Shown here in pieces: positions 13,701 through 23,589 of a DNA stretch of 64,000 bases (positions are counted from its first letter, which is position 1; every line of letters starts with the position of its first letter). The DNA is from Posidonia oceanica. Taxonomy: Eukaryota; Streptophyta; Magnoliopsida; Alismatales; Posidoniaceae. The notes under the pieces were generated by a model that did no database searches, was not told where the DNA came from, and worked only from the letters and a program-made list of their open reading frames with translations. The stretch covers positions 147,075,501 through 147,139,500 of the forward strand of contig JAZBRS010000026.1 of assembly GCA_037176725.1 (NCBI GenBank), read 5' to 3'. Made by a program: the position numbers and the translations under genes.

Positions 13701-14081
13701 TCATATGATTTCGTAGGTGGGGATTCCTCTGCAGCACCGAGCTTTTCCTTCTTCAGCAGCTTCCAAAGTAATTTGTTAGTTGGTGGTTTGGCAAATCAGG
13801 TTGGTTGGGGTCATGTTTGGAACAGGTATGCCGGCCCACTTAGTTGCCTCAATCAGTCTCACCAGTGTGCACATACTCCGCTTCTCCCGCTTGCATGGTG
13901 GGATGGTGACTGGCAGAGTCCTATCTCTCGTGATGTTCGCAGGTTAGCGGAATACGGTGTTCAGTTAACTGATACAGGCAAAGTTATAGAAAGCAGTCTG
14001 CATTCATTTTGCAAGTCAAGAAAAGAGCGTGTAAAAATCATTCCTGTCATCCGTCAGTGCACTAGTTCCAAATGCATTTGA
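1552..14081 (+). CDS. 3' part of a glycosyltransferase-like (O-fucosyltransferase-type?) plant protein
   Basis: Three exons are visible: 1552-1702, 1822-1890 and 13488-14081. They join in frame at phase-0 junctions; the first base of exon 1552 completes a codon from an upstream exon outside the window. The first exon encodes a beta-strand-like segment (RIVLVSDTPSFV), the second VIHFDYKSFVG, and the last contains WVAFVDFFLAARAKYGVISG, then AHRRVGTTFAQLVAALAA, a tryptophan-rich stretch (AWWDGDWQSP) and a stop at 14079-14081. The strand/loop signature followed by R-x-G-T-T-F resembles the sugar-nucleotide half of GT-B fucosyltransferases. I infer glycosyltransferase function from that resemblance; the exact family is not firmly recognised. 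The 11.6 kb intron between the second and third visible exons holds a copia element and an hAT-like element. A small exon could be hidden in that intron. The 5' end and start codon lie outside the window. Confidence 0.7.
1822..1890 (+). CDS. Short exon (23 codons) of glycosyltransferase-like gene
   Basis: It is bounded by ctcattacag and a gtatta donor and encodes VIHFDYKSFVG...ISTQRQ in phase 0. It joins upstream ...EFSD to VIHFDY, which continues the Rossmann-like strand order. Confidence 0.65.
2921..3047. repeat. 63-bp tandem duplication
   Basis: The unit starting agattttgaaattt at 2921 recurs from 2984 (agattttgaaattc). Both copies continue through aaacaaatgggagaaaaaa, a purine-rich tract and catgggtggaaat. 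The copies differ at a few sites. Confidence 0.8.
5463..5925. repeat. Diverged tandem duplication, period about 218 bp
   Basis: The block ttggtct...atagcatacartctayatg...caccaagt.tttaattgtgttgtccca.acaattttcacaa occurs near 5466-5680 and again near 5684-5925. Each copy ends with tacatcttttgg. Divergence is perhaps a fifth of positions, so the duplication is old. Confidence 0.75.
6083..6691. mobile_element. hAT-like non-autonomous DNA element (609 bp)
   Basis: The ends form imperfect terminal inverted repeats: catggttcaaacatcg on the left and, reverse-complemented on the right, catagttttaaatatcg. The flanks are an 8-bp duplication with one mismatch: gtgacgac (6075-6082) and atgacgac (6692-6699). 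An 8-bp TSD is typical of the hAT superfamily. There is no transposase. It belongs to the same family as the 231-bp element at 40493-40723. Both share a cgacacgtgt(t/c)g(g/c)cg(a)aa core near the left end. Confidence 0.75.
6700..8338. other. Intron sequence with a possible MITE remnant
   Basis: No coding content was seen. Around 7577-7934, the left word agtttggataaaaagtggaataag and the right end cttattctggatccaaac are inverted relatives, and agaatag/ctattct words lie between them. This suggests a decayed miniature inverted-repeat element, but its duplication could not be defined. The last bases, 8334-8338 (atact), are the left target duplication of the copia element. Confidence 0.45.
8339..8471 (+). 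repeat. 5' LTR of copia element
   Basis: It starts tgtcgagttt and ends tctttca. It shares tattatag.(t/c)tgagtcatgtaatagg and the end ctaatagatatacacactc with the 3' LTR at 13083-13217. Confidence 0.92.
8472..8485 (+). other. Primer binding site of copia element
   Basis: tggtacctgagctc directly follows the 5' LTR. It matches the common plant copia site complementary to initiator tRNA-Met with two substitutions in the first 12 bases. Confidence 0.8.
9094..9983 (+). pseudogene. gag: copia gag polyprotein, one frameshift
   Basis: The first segment (9094-9378) starts MMPSKDGFVKNLSGTSV and contains the usual copia gag N-terminal region LDEKNYFMWAQSFETFL. It runs out of frame near 9366, where one base appears to be missing. 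The frame continues from about 9381 (MMYGYKQNVSRVFEVYEQIF) to 9983. Near the C-terminus there is an RG-rich basic stretch, then a zinc knuckle CKHCGRTNHRSDRC of the CX2CX4HX4C type, at about 9810-9851. The protein would package the element's RNA in virus-like particles. It is not translatable as one chain without frameshifting. Confidence 0.85.
10006..11763 (+). pseudogene. pol: copia protease and integrase region, broken
   Basis: The protease active-site motif is visible as WIIDSGASSHM at about 10063-10095. A pre-integrase zinc-binding segment follows (WHRRLGHHSHRKL ... CELC). Integrase core pieces come next: a VHCDVW block, then RTDNTFEF (second acidic residue), then NGVVEHKHR (glutamate). 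The chain is interrupted near 10650-10730 by a frameshift, at 10910 by an in-frame stop, and near 10985 by another frame change. The integrase C-terminal domain (MPSTPLGGG ... RCVFLGYF) runs to about 11270 and is again broken. Gene order protease-integrase-RT identifies copia rather than gypsy. Confidence 0.85.
11764..13007 (+). pseudogene. pol: copia reverse transcriptase and RNase H, catalytic YVDD stretch deleted
   Basis: Reverse-transcriptase motifs include RAHLVAQGFTQEYGIDY, ETFSPVARLNSIRV and [13 protein letters not shown], then after a frameshift KKAIYGLKQSPRAWF. In the related element at 27.4-30.0 kb, TIYVDDILLTRSD and about 15 more residues lie between GCV and HFVTKDMG. Here GCV passes almost directly to HFVTKDMG, at about 12188. 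An in-frame loss of about 26 codons has removed both catalytic aspartates. RNase H follows (MAQTACEIMWLRSLL, CDNQAAIYI, ERTKHIEVDYHYVR) and ends at a stop just after 13007. This copy cannot have an active reverse transcriptase. Confidence 0.9.
13075..13082 (+). other. Polypurine tract of copia element
   Basis: agggagag lies immediately before the TG of the 3' LTR, the expected position for the plus-strand primer. Confidence 0.8.
13083..13217 (+). repeat. 3' LTR of copia element
   Basis: It starts tgttgagttc, ends tctttca, and is followed by the duplication atact. It differs from the 5' LTR at a handful of sites and in the length of a central (ta)n tract, so the insertion is not very recent. 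Confidence 0.92.
13223..13487 (+). other. End of the long intron
   Basis: Pre-insertion intron DNA resumes after the copia element. It contains a short segment (cccatgttggcgaaa...) reminiscent of the hAT-like family at 6083 and 40493. It ends in a pyrimidine-rich acceptor at 13487. Confidence 0.5.
13488..14081 (+). CDS. Terminal exon (197 codons plus stop) of glycosyltransferase-like gene
   Basis: Acceptor cttgcttccag ends at 13487. The frame stays open through 197 codons to TGA at 14079-14081. It contains the conserved-looking blocks VKDWGPAPRWVAFVDFF, RRVGTTFAQLVAA, NQVGWGHVWNRYAGPL and a C-terminal SFCKSRKERVK. The exon begins only 270 bp downstream of the copia insertion but shows no damage. 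Confidence 0.75.
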   Translation, partial: WDFRVKDWGPAPRWVAFVDFFLAARAKYGVISGAHRRVGTTFAQLVAALAATNHLSMLHSTLQAPHNITIDSYDFVGGDSSAAPSFSFFSSFQSNLLVGGLANQVGWGHVWNRYAGPLSCLNQSHQCAHTPLLPLAWWDGDWQSPISRDVRRLAEYGVQLTDTGKVIESSLHSFCKSRKERVKIIPVIRQCTSSKCI

Positions 14082-14757
14082 ATCTACAATCAACTTACCT
14101 CTGATTTCCAGGATATTTAAGGCGTTAATGATGCATTAACACGATAGCTATTACCATGGTTTACTTCGGGAAGATCATCACAGTACCTGGGGAAAGACCC
14201 ATCGACCTCTTAGTTGGAGTTTGACAGGACGTGCAGCTCGGATCATTCTCTAATGCTGTCCTTATTAATCAGTAACCCAAACGAGGGATGGATCATGATT
14301 TAGTGTAATTTTTTTCATTGTCTTGTTTCGGGCCCTATTTTAATGTATATCTTGTGGAAGCTCCTGGTGGATACTTTGACAGGGAGATCCCCATCGGAAC
14401 TCCTGCTCCTTGTCACTGGAGTCGTAGCAGCAAGATCAAACCAAAGGAAAAAAATGGAAATTGGAAAAGAAGCAAGGAGATGTTCTCCCTCTAGTTTCAA
14501 AGTGGAAACCAGAGTCAGAAATCTCGATCACCCATCCCATTGCCTCACGATCCTTTTTATACACATGAAAATGAGCTCGTAGCTTGAGGTATCTATAACT
14601 GGCTCTAACAACAGAATTGATAATGACGTCTAACTGTTTTAACAGCCAGAATGCGACAACAACTTGATCTATTCAATTTACTTGATAGTCGACCAATTAC
14701 AACTCAAATAGTTTAATCTCTAACAATTGTCCCCTTCCTAAATCAATGCTTGTCATT
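14082..14757 (+). other. 3' UTR and downstream flank of the glycosyltransferase-like gene
   Basis: No second coding exon was found after the TGA. The region probably holds the 3' UTR (no clear single aataaa). Open frames at 14315-14500 and 14343-14582 overlap on opposite strands and have no recognisable family. Confidence 0.4.
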
Positions 14758-14966
14758 ACGGTTGTGTTTGGTTCAAATTTTAGCTTTTGACTTTTTCATA
14801 GAATTTGGTTTTTCATTAGAAGTTTACTTATCCTTGATTTTGACTTCAGTCATATTTGTATGGCAAAAGTTGTGTTAGTTTCTATAGTTAAACTGTTTTT
14901 GTTTTCTTCTTTAGTTTAAATTCTAATTATAAAGCGATTTATGTCAGAATTTGAACCAAAGATGTC
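14758..14966. mobile_element. Probable MITE (about 0.2 kb)
   Basis: The left word tgtttggttcaaatttt and the right word gaatttgaaccaaag are inverted copies over about 13 bp and bracket an AT-rich 200-bp stretch. The size and the tttggttcaaatt termini suit a Tourist-like miniature element. Target duplication is not clear. Confidence 0.45.
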
Positions 14967-16210
14967 AAGCTTAAAATCTGGGAACTTTTGAATGAACTGC
15001 CGCCTGTTGTGATCCAACAAGGTAGCATCCTCCACTACTTTACCTTTTCATTTTGATTAACAATTGTTTCACAACTCATTGTTTTTCTTAACCATTTTCC
15101 TTCCCAACAATATCTCTGGTCGTAGCAATTCGTGTCCCCATTTCTCTGGTTCAGTAGGTGGTCCAGCATCTAACTCTCCTCCTACTTCTCCTTAAATAGG
15201 GATACATGAAAAATCGGATGTATCCTGTCCCGTTGTGGCAATTGCAACAGCCACAGGCCCAATTATCTGCAACTAAGTTTTGGGAATAAATGATGAACTG
15301 CAGTATGCTGTCTATAAGGTTTCAACGTAAGATATACTGTCTCTCCTGTGCCAATTTGCTTGTTGCAACATCCTTTCTTGAGCTTTTTGCAGATTACATC
15401 TTATCTTAGTCAGTACAACATCTCCAGATTTTAGTTGTTCCACTTATTGCACCATGACAAAACACAAGTAAAAATGTAGGAGTACCATAGACTGCCTCAA
15501 ATTGTGTCATCCCAAATGACACATGTTTACCAGTATTATATCAAAACTGTCACCGCGGCAACCATTGAGTCATGTTTACTAGTATTATATGAGAACTGTC
15601 ACCGCTGCAACCATTGAGACCATTTCTTGGGTCTATGAGAACAAAAACATCTCAAATAAGCTTCTATGCATCTGTAAACTACTTCTGATTGCCCATCCAG
15701 TTGAGGGTAGAACTCATTTTCAGTGTAGTTTCTTGTAGTGAGAACGACTCAGAAAGCTTGTATGAATAGAATCCTTGTCACTCACAATAGATGTAGGCAT
15801 TCCATGTAGACTTACAATTGCTTTTATGAATTCATTAGCTACTATCTGAGTTGAGTGAGGATGTTTTAAACCAGTGAAATGGGAATATTTTGACAACCTA
15901 TCCACCACCACCATTATAACAAAATACCCAAGGAATTTGGCAAACCTTCAACAAAGTCCATTGACACTTTGTCCATATCCTTTCTGGTATAACAAGAGGC
16001 TATAAGTGACCAACTAGGCTCAAGGTCAAATACTTATTTTGCTGGCAAATGTCACAGCTCTTGATGTAGGATTTATTTCCTCAGTCTCTCCCAATAACGA
16101 TCAATTTTAATTCTCGGAATGGTTTTATAATAACTACAATGTCCACCAGTAAGAGTATAATGAGCCTTTTGAATAAATCTCCTACTTAATTCATTTTGAC
16201 CAGTATGGAA
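14967..16210 (-). pseudogene. pol: Ty3/gypsy (chromovirus-like) integrase remnant
   Basis: Reading the - strand from about 16210 downward gives the end of an HHCC zinc region, then the catalytic core. The best open piece (15720-15914) has MVVVDRLSKYSHFTGL, with the first catalytic aspartate, and IVSDKD, with the second. Further on are a PQLDGQSEVVYRC block, FEAVYG-like residues, an IHP-type basic end (QDTSDFSCIP) and, near 15000-15060, a KWKGKVVEDATLLD stretch like a chromodomain. Several stops and frameshifts are present. No LTRs or reverse transcriptase were found nearby, so this is a fragment of an older insertion. Confidence 0.75.
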
Positions 16211-18062
16211 ACAAAATCATCATCAATTATCAAACTAAAAAGGGTAGAAGATAACAATAAACCAGACCTTATACAGATACTTCACCAAGATTATCAACCT
16301 AAGCAAAGCTCCTATAGATGGAAGACTGTAAAGATTAAGATAGTTACTACATCATGAGCTCAAAAATTATCATATGAATCATAATCATCTTAATATCACT
16401 ACCACATTAACAAGAAGAAAGAAAATGTACTTCCTGACTGAAAGAGAAATCAACAATTTTCAGAGGAATCGACAATTTTCAGAGGAGGTAATATAGTTAC
16501 TAAGGAATATTGAATGATTACATTTTCAAGCATTTAGTTGTAAAATATCAGAATTGCTTGTCCTCTTCGAGTTAGACTGGTAAACAAAAGGATATCAAAT
16601 ATAGTTTTATAGTCACTGAAACCAACTATACTTTTACAATCACAATTGATCAGTTGAACTTGTCGTGCTTCGACTGGCATTGCACCCAGACCATATGTCA
16701 AACGAAGGTTCAATATGATGGGAAGAGAGAACTACCAACAACTTGGGCTATGCTTAAATTGCAAGAGAAGGGCCTAACTCTTTTTTGACTGCCCATCTTG
16801 TTGCACCAGAGTGCATTTTTGGTTGTTAATTATTTAGTCATGCTATCTTGTATGCTTCGATAGGTGAACATTTATCTTCCTTTTTTTTTTTACTTTTTAT
16901 AATCATGATGTAATTTTGAACAACCAGGTATTAATGGAAGCTTATGCTACTTTGAATAAATTCTTTAGTGCAAAACTGGACAACATCCACTTTGCCTTTC
17001 TAGGAAAATGAATTTATGGAAAAGATCTTTTTCCTACCATTAATTCTCACCTTCATATAAAGTCATAAAAATCGATATGTGGATCTAGTTTGATGTTTGC
17101 TGCCTTCTTTCGTTTGGCTAGTTCCATCAACATGTCTATAAATCATGGAAAGATTTGGTAAATTTTCCTAAATCTCAAAATTCACATAGCGTATTGATCT
17201 GAAATTTACCACAACAGGTTCTGATTCCTTGAACTTTTGCAACATCGGTGTTTTAGACATGCCAAGCACTAAATAGACAGATAGGAAGACTTTTAAGTGG
17301 TTACAGAGTAAAATAAATTAAATTTTAGAAATAGAGTGATGAGAGTGGTGTGTCCAACAGTATGCATTCAGGTGAATGAAATCTAATGCAGTTGCAGCAA
17401 TAAACTATCACAACAATGTTATCATTATAAAGCTCACTATTTTAACAAAACAATAGTTGATAAAGCATGGCCCATCATTGAAATGTGTCTATATTAAAAA
17501 AAAAATGATTTTGCAACTATTGGCATTTAGCATGGCATCATATCTTATTTCTATAAATATATTATTAAATTTCCATACTAAGTAAGTCAACCATGCGCAC
17601 ATTTTCATCCATTAATAGATGTCCTAATATTCACGTGTAGATATGCCTCTTGAGAAAGTTCCGGCTTACCTAGATGTTTCCTAAGCAAGCTTAAGCTAAT
17701 GAAAACATCCTCTTAGGACTAAACATTAAGGCCTTTTATTGAAACAGTGAAATTAATTGTTTTTTACAAAATGAAAAGCTAAACATTCTTGTACAAAACA
17801 AACATGTTAGTGTCTGTTCTATTTTTTCATCGCACCTACTTTGACCTATATAACACCACCATCACACATTTGCATTTAGTTTAGTCCCTAGTTTCTTGAT
17901 ATATTTAACAAACATTACAACAAAACAACAAGTAAATTTATATCAATTTCACAACATGTGGTGAATTATTATTTAGCACCACCAATCAAGATCTTGATTT
18001 TATACTGTATATATAAAAACCAAGAAAAATAGCTTATCCAGCAGAAATAGTTGAAGGAACTT
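16211..18062. other. Intergenic DNA, nothing recognised
   Basis: AT-rich sequence with many stops in all frames. I could not find LTR ends, inverted repeats with duplications, or protein similarity. Confidence 0.4.
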
Positions 18063-18867
18063 TCCAGGAGTGAGATGTGCAATGGCAATATATATCCGAT
18101 CTACATAATCATAGCAACAGAGCACAAGAGAAAGAAAAGTATTTAATCATAACATCCAATTCACATGAATTTTATCTCAACCTTAGATCTAGAAATTTAG
18201 CTACTCATGAAGATGAAGAAAATAAAAGTTCAAATAAAAGATATAAAATAAAAGACATAATTGAAGGAAAAATAAACTTCTATTGATAAATACTGATAGT
18301 ATACTAAAGGAACACTTGAAGATCTTCCACAATATAAGAGAAGAAAAATCTAAACCTAGAAGGTGGAAGATCATCTCATAGATCTACACAAATGGTCATT
18401 CTATAGACTTATAAAGACTTCCTTTCGTCGGAGATAAATCCGAGTACAAAATTTAAATTTAAATTTCAAATACAAGATATTTAAAGCTGAAGATTGTAGC
18501 AATCAAAGACTAAGTCAAAGATATCCTCTCCGAACGCCTGGGAGGCGTAGGTTGTGCAAACGGGCGCCTGAGAGGCTTCCACATCAGCCTGGATTTCATC
18601 TGGTTTGTTCCAATCGTTAGCCGATATTTATCTAAGTCTGCAAATATATAAAAACTTGAATTTAAATTTTCAACGTAGCTCCACACATTTTTTGTGCAAA
18701 ATTTTCTCCTTTTCTGGCATATTTATTCTTTTCCCCTCTTTTTTCTAAATTCTTTCTAAGTTCCTAGGTTCCTGCAAAATTTACACAAAACACTTCAAGT
18801 AGCATTATTTATATACATTAATCAATAAATATAGGGAATAAAATATGTATCAATTATGAGTTAATCA
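18063..18867 (-). repeat. 3' LTR of the Athila-like element, truncated
   Basis: From tacataatcatagcaacagagc (about 18103) to gagttaatca (18867) it is clearly homologous to 25240-25996, including gcctg(g/a)gaggc blocks and atatacattaatcaataaatat. Similarity fades at about 18063-18070, while the right LTR continues for about 475 bp more. Confidence 0.85.
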
Positions 18868-18880
18868 AACACCCCCATAC
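18868..18880 (-). other. Polypurine tract of the Athila-like element
   Basis: Reverse complement gtatgggggtgtt adjoins the LTR terminus (TG on the - strand at 18867-18866). Confidence 0.6.
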
Positions 18881-19522
18881 CTATCTTTTGCTAATCCCCA
18901 AGCAAAACTGACTCTAACCTAACTTAAGAAAAATCAGAAAATCCTAACTTACTTTCGCAGAAATCACGATTGCACTTAACTTGTGCAATAAGCCTTTAAA
19001 CCCTTAGGTTGCCCTAGTGGACGAATGGTATCTCATGAGAGTTTGCTGCAAATCTACCCACAAAATCCTAGAACAACAAAGAATAAAAAAAGTAAAAAAT
19101 AAAGAAAAGGAAAAATCTACAATATCCACATTAACCTATTCAACTAAAAAGATCCAAAGTTCTCAAGTGTCTTAATTCTCCGGTTTAACCTTTATTGAGA
19201 ACCCTTATCTTGTCATCATAGAAACACCGTCTTATTTTTCACATCATCTTCTTAAAAATTACTCATATGTACCTTGTATTCGTGAAATAGACCTTAACAT
19301 GGGTTTTCAAATCCAATCTTACCACCTTAACAATTTTATTTCATTGAGCTATGTCTTGCTTCCTTAAACTTTATTCTTAGCTATCCATTTAGCGAACTTT
19401 AGGTCAGTGGATCCCAAACCAGAAGGTTTTAAGTCACTAGATGTGAAAATACCCCTAAAAACTTAATCACTCGAGTAGCTAAGGCCACAAAGACAAAACT
19501 TTTTTTTTCTTCTTTTTCCTTT

Positions 19523-19684
19523 TTATCCTCTAATCACATTTTTCCATGAATATCAATGCTTACTGAGGCATGATACCCAATTACTCAGTGATTACTAAAT
19601 TTTTTATCCTCTAATCACTTTTTTACGTGAATATCAATGTTTACTGAGGCACAATACCCAATTACTTAGTGATTACTAGATTTT
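19523..19684. repeat. 81-bp tandem duplication in the Athila-like 3' non-coding region
   Basis: ttatcctctaatcac...gaatatcaatg.ttactgaggca..atacccaattact.agtgattacta occurs at 19523 and again at 19604, with about 9 differences. Confidence 0.85.
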
Positions 19685-20225
19685 TTTTTTTGCTAAGGTG
19701 TTTTAGGTCTTCTTTTATTCTTCACAACTAAGGCCTAGAGTGACAGTACAGTATAAGGTACATATAAGTTATAAATATTTTAGATGATGTTATTTTTCTG
19801 ATTTTGTCTCTACTCTTTGAATCATAGGGTTCTCAATTACTCAGTCTTACCTTTGAACTTCAAACACAAGATTACTAAGTCACTCCTAATTGGTTAGACC
19901 AATGTAGATAGTTCCTTTTTTTTCAATTTTTTTTTCAAAAATAAAGTCAAATAACCTAAGAAAACATCTTTTTGATTTTTTATTTATTTATTTTTTTGAA
20001 AAGACACAAAGAAGACTCTAACTAAAGAAAATGAAAAAGACACAGAGAAAACTCCCTCCCACACCTAAACCATGCATTGTCATCAATGTATGCAATAAAT
20101 GATATGATTAATGAAATAAAATTAAAATTAGAACAATGATACCTGATTCGGGATGAAGTACCTCTACTACTAAGAAAAGAAAAGTTATGTACAGTTTATA
20201 CATATTTACATGATATGACCACTAC

Positions 20226-20795
20226 TTACCCAAAATATTGAGGATCATGAAGAATCATGCCCTTACCTTCCTTTTCAATGGGTAATTCCAAGAATGGTTT
20301 GAGACGTTGACCATTGACTTTGAAAACTTCCCCATTTTTTGGATTTTTAATTTCCACAACTCCATGGGGGTAATCTACTTTGACAAAAAATGTAGTCTTT
20401 TCTTGATCCTCATGAGCTATGAAAATCTGGTTATAACCAGAGTATCCATCAAGAAAACAATAATACTCATGTCCGACTAACTGCTCTAACATCTGGTCAA
20501 TGAACGGCAAAAGAAAGTGGTCTTTTCTAGTTGCCGCGTTAAGCTTCTTATAATCAATGCATACTTGCCAACCAGTTTGTATGCGAGTGGGAATCAGTTT
20601 ATTACTCTTATTTTGGATCACAGTAATTACAGATTTCTTTGAAACAACTTGGACATGGCTAACCCAGGAGCTGTCAGACATGGGATAGATGATCCCATTA
20701 TCAAGACATTTCAATATATCTTTCTTGACCACTTCCTTCATGATTGGATTTAACCGCCTTTGTGGGTCTCTAGTGGGTTGAGCCTCTTCTGTCAA
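20226..20795 (-). pseudogene. pol: Athila-like pol: reverse-transcriptase start fused to the integrase end
   Basis: Residues about 1-140 are the N-terminal half of a gypsy reverse transcriptase: RRLNPIMKEVVKKDILKCLD, SWVSHVQVVSKKS, VCIDYKKLNAATRKDHFLLP and FLDGYSGYNQIFIAHEDQEK. Just after EDQEKTTFF the protein switches to VKVDYPHGVVEI and NGEVFKVNGQRLKPF, which is the C-terminal tail of Athila-type integrase. The join is in frame at about 20380-20392. The catalytic palm motif, RNase H and nearly all integrase are therefore missing. This single open frame is a deletion product, not a working enzyme. Confidence 0.85.
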
Positions 20796-20804
20796 ATGGA
20801 TCCT

Positions 20805-21778
20805 CTATGGAACAATTGTTGGGTTTATTCCCCTAATGTCAGCCATGGTCCAACTTATGGCTTCCTTGTTTTCTCTAAGGACGGTCAGCAATTCTTCTTC
20901 TTGCTGTCGGGACAAGTTGGTTGCAATGATTACAAAAAGGGTCTGATCTTTTCCTAGGTAAGCATATTTAAGGTTTTTCGGAAGAGGTTTGAGCTCCAGT
21001 GTAGGTAGTTCCTTAATGGATGACTTAAGAATTAGTTTTGGCTCACTAATGATAGGCACAGGAGGAGGGTGTACCAACCATCAGACTTGCGAGTTTTACT
21101 TTGGGTTGGACCGCTAACTTCATCAATAATCATCAATTCATCCTCAAATGTTCTCTTAGATTCTTGGTCAACATATTCAGGATCAAGTTCGATTTCCTCC
21201 TCTATTAAATCATCTTTCTCTAAAAAATTCTCAATCAAGCTAACTTCAAATATTTCATTTGATTCCTGTCCCGATTTGTTATCTAAATTAAAAATATTCA
21301 ATGTAATGGTCAGGTCTCCATAATTTAACCTCATGGAACCATTCCGACAATTAATTAGGGCATTGAAAGTAGCAAGAAATGGTCGGCCTAGGATAATAGG
21401 AATCTGGCCTTTGAGGTTGGTCAAGGATTGGGTGTCCAAGATTACAAAGTCTACGGGATAAACAAAGTCCTTGACCTTGACTAAAACATCTTCAACCATT
21501 CCCATTAGTGTCCTAAAAGATCTATCAGCTAACTATATGATCACTTTAGTTTTCTTCATTTCTCTTAGTCTTAGTTGCTGATATACGGAATATGGTAACA
21601 CATTAATGCTAGCCCTTAGATCTAGAAAGGCCCTATCAAACTTGCCATTGCCTATGACACATGATATTGTGAGGCTTCCTTTGTGTTTCATAGGTAATTG
21701 ATTTGTCAGAATAGAGCTAACATTGACTGCTAAGAAAGCTTTCTTAGGTACCTTAGTTAGTCTTTTTCTAGTGCGCAA
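20805..21778 (-). pseudogene. Athila-like aspartic protease region
   Basis: Two overlapping open pieces (21533-21778 and 21032-21505), plus 20805-21077, cover the protease and the linker to reverse transcriptase. The active site reads FLDLRASINVLPYSVYQQL. The family norm is D-L-G-A-S, so the flap-adjacent glycine is now arginine. A second block, IPIILGRPFLATFNALI, is the conserved C-terminal part of the retropepsin. The pieces are separated by a stop near 21530. Confidence 0.8.
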
Positions 21779-22456
21779 GTCCTTGACATATTTGACATAT
21801 GTAGAGACTTGTTGGATTGTATTTAGAAGGAGGATGTTTACCTTGATCTATCTAAAAACTTCCAGAATTTTCTCTAGTTGTGCTGATTCTTTTTTATTTT
21901 TCAACCTATTTGGAAATGGAGCAATAGACTTCTAGGTGGCCTTAATGGGTGGATTAGTGGAAGGCCCAATGTCAGAGTTGGGTCCTTCATAACTCTCAGG
22001 CTCTTCAAACTGACCTGAGTGGACAGGTGAAATCGAGTCAGAAGATGAGCTCTTCTGAGTCTGAATGACATGATCAGGCATATCGATGTGATTGTCAAAC
22101 TTTTTACCAGATCTTAGGGATATGATAGCATTAATTTGGTTGATTTGGTTAATTTGGTCATCTTGGATCACATGAATGCTTTGAAGATTTTGATTTTGAC
22201 ACCTAGGACTGGGTATAGGTTGACTAGATAGGGTTCCCTTTTCTCTGTCTCCTACCAACATGGCTAACTGACTCAACTATATCTCGATTGGTGCTATGGC
22301 TTGTGTGTTGGCAGTTATGTTGGTGTTGGTTTGAGAATTGGCTTTGAAAATGGCCTTCATGCTTTTCTCAATGATGCTCAATCTTCTTTCTGAGTCATGA
22401 AATTCTGGAGGGGGAGGATTGTGTTGTGGTCCTATATGAAGGTTCTATTGGATTGG

Positions 22457-23589
22457 TTAATTGGGTCTAAAATGATTTGAATGTTGTGATGGACCTTGGG
22501 AGATAGAAAATTGATTACCTCCTTGGTGAGGTTGTTGGTTCCATGAGAAGTTTGGATGGTTTCTCCATCTCGGATTGTATGTGGGGGCATATGGGTCATT
22601 TCTAAACTTTTGAAAAGTAGTATTTACATGTTCAGGCTCAAAAGTGGGTTGACCTATGAATGAGGGACATTCCTCCATTACATGACTCATCGTGTGGCAG
22701 TGATTACACATTGGAAAATAATTAGATACTTGGTATACATGAGCTCTTTTTTCTAGCTCTAAGTCTTCTAACCTACGAATAATTGAGGCCATTTTAGCTT
22801 CAGTGGCTAGAGAAGTCTGTACTTAGTGAATACCACCTTTAAAGCGTGTAGGTTTATCAATTAATTGATCATTTGTACTCTCCCACTGTATTTTTTCTCA
22901 ACTAATTCCCCTAGAAATTCCCATGCTTCATCATCATTTTCCTTCATAAATGCTCCCTAACACATAGACACAAGCATGGTTCTAGTTGAAATGTCTAAAC
23001 CTTCGTAAATTATTTGACATAATCTCCACTTTTTTATACCATGGTGCGGACATTGGGCTAAGAGATCCTTAAATCTATCAAGATACTTCCAGAAAGACTC
23101 ACCAATTTGTTGTTTAGATGAAATAATTTTATGTCTAAATTTGATGGTCTTGTGAATAGGATAGTATTTTTTTAGGAATACAGTGCAAAATTGGGCCCAA
23201 GTGGTGATTGAATTAGTTGGTAGAATATAAAGTCATTTTTTAGCATTGTTTTTTAATGCAAAAGGAATGAATATTAACCGGACTGCATCATCAGACAACT
23301 ACTATAACTTCATCATACTACACACCTCCTCAAATTCATTGATGAACCAACAAGCGTCTTAAGATTCTAAACCCATGAACCTAGGCAATTGGCTAATATA
23401 ATTGGATTTGAGTTCAAAATTGTTGCCATTGGCATTTAGAAGTTTAATGCAAGATGGTTGTGTGGTTCTTACTAGGTAACATCTGACTTTTAAGGCTAGA
23501 GGGGGGTTGTATACTTCATTAGTCATTTTAAATTCTTCGAGATCAACATGGGTTAGATAATGTATTGAATCACGAACCCACACGTGCAT
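22457..23589 (-). pseudogene. gag: Athila-like gag, broken
   Basis: The start region (23359-23589) contains LLNANGNNFELKSNYISQL, a typical gag N-terminus of this branch, but it is followed by stops. The downstream piece (22457-22792) carries a zinc knuckle CNHCHTMSHVMEEC (CX2CX4HX4C) and then a Q/N-rich tail (FSWNQQPHQGGNQFS). Between them, at 22800-23350, the homologous reading is interrupted several times. Further C-terminal gag lies at about 21900-22280. Confidence 0.8.
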
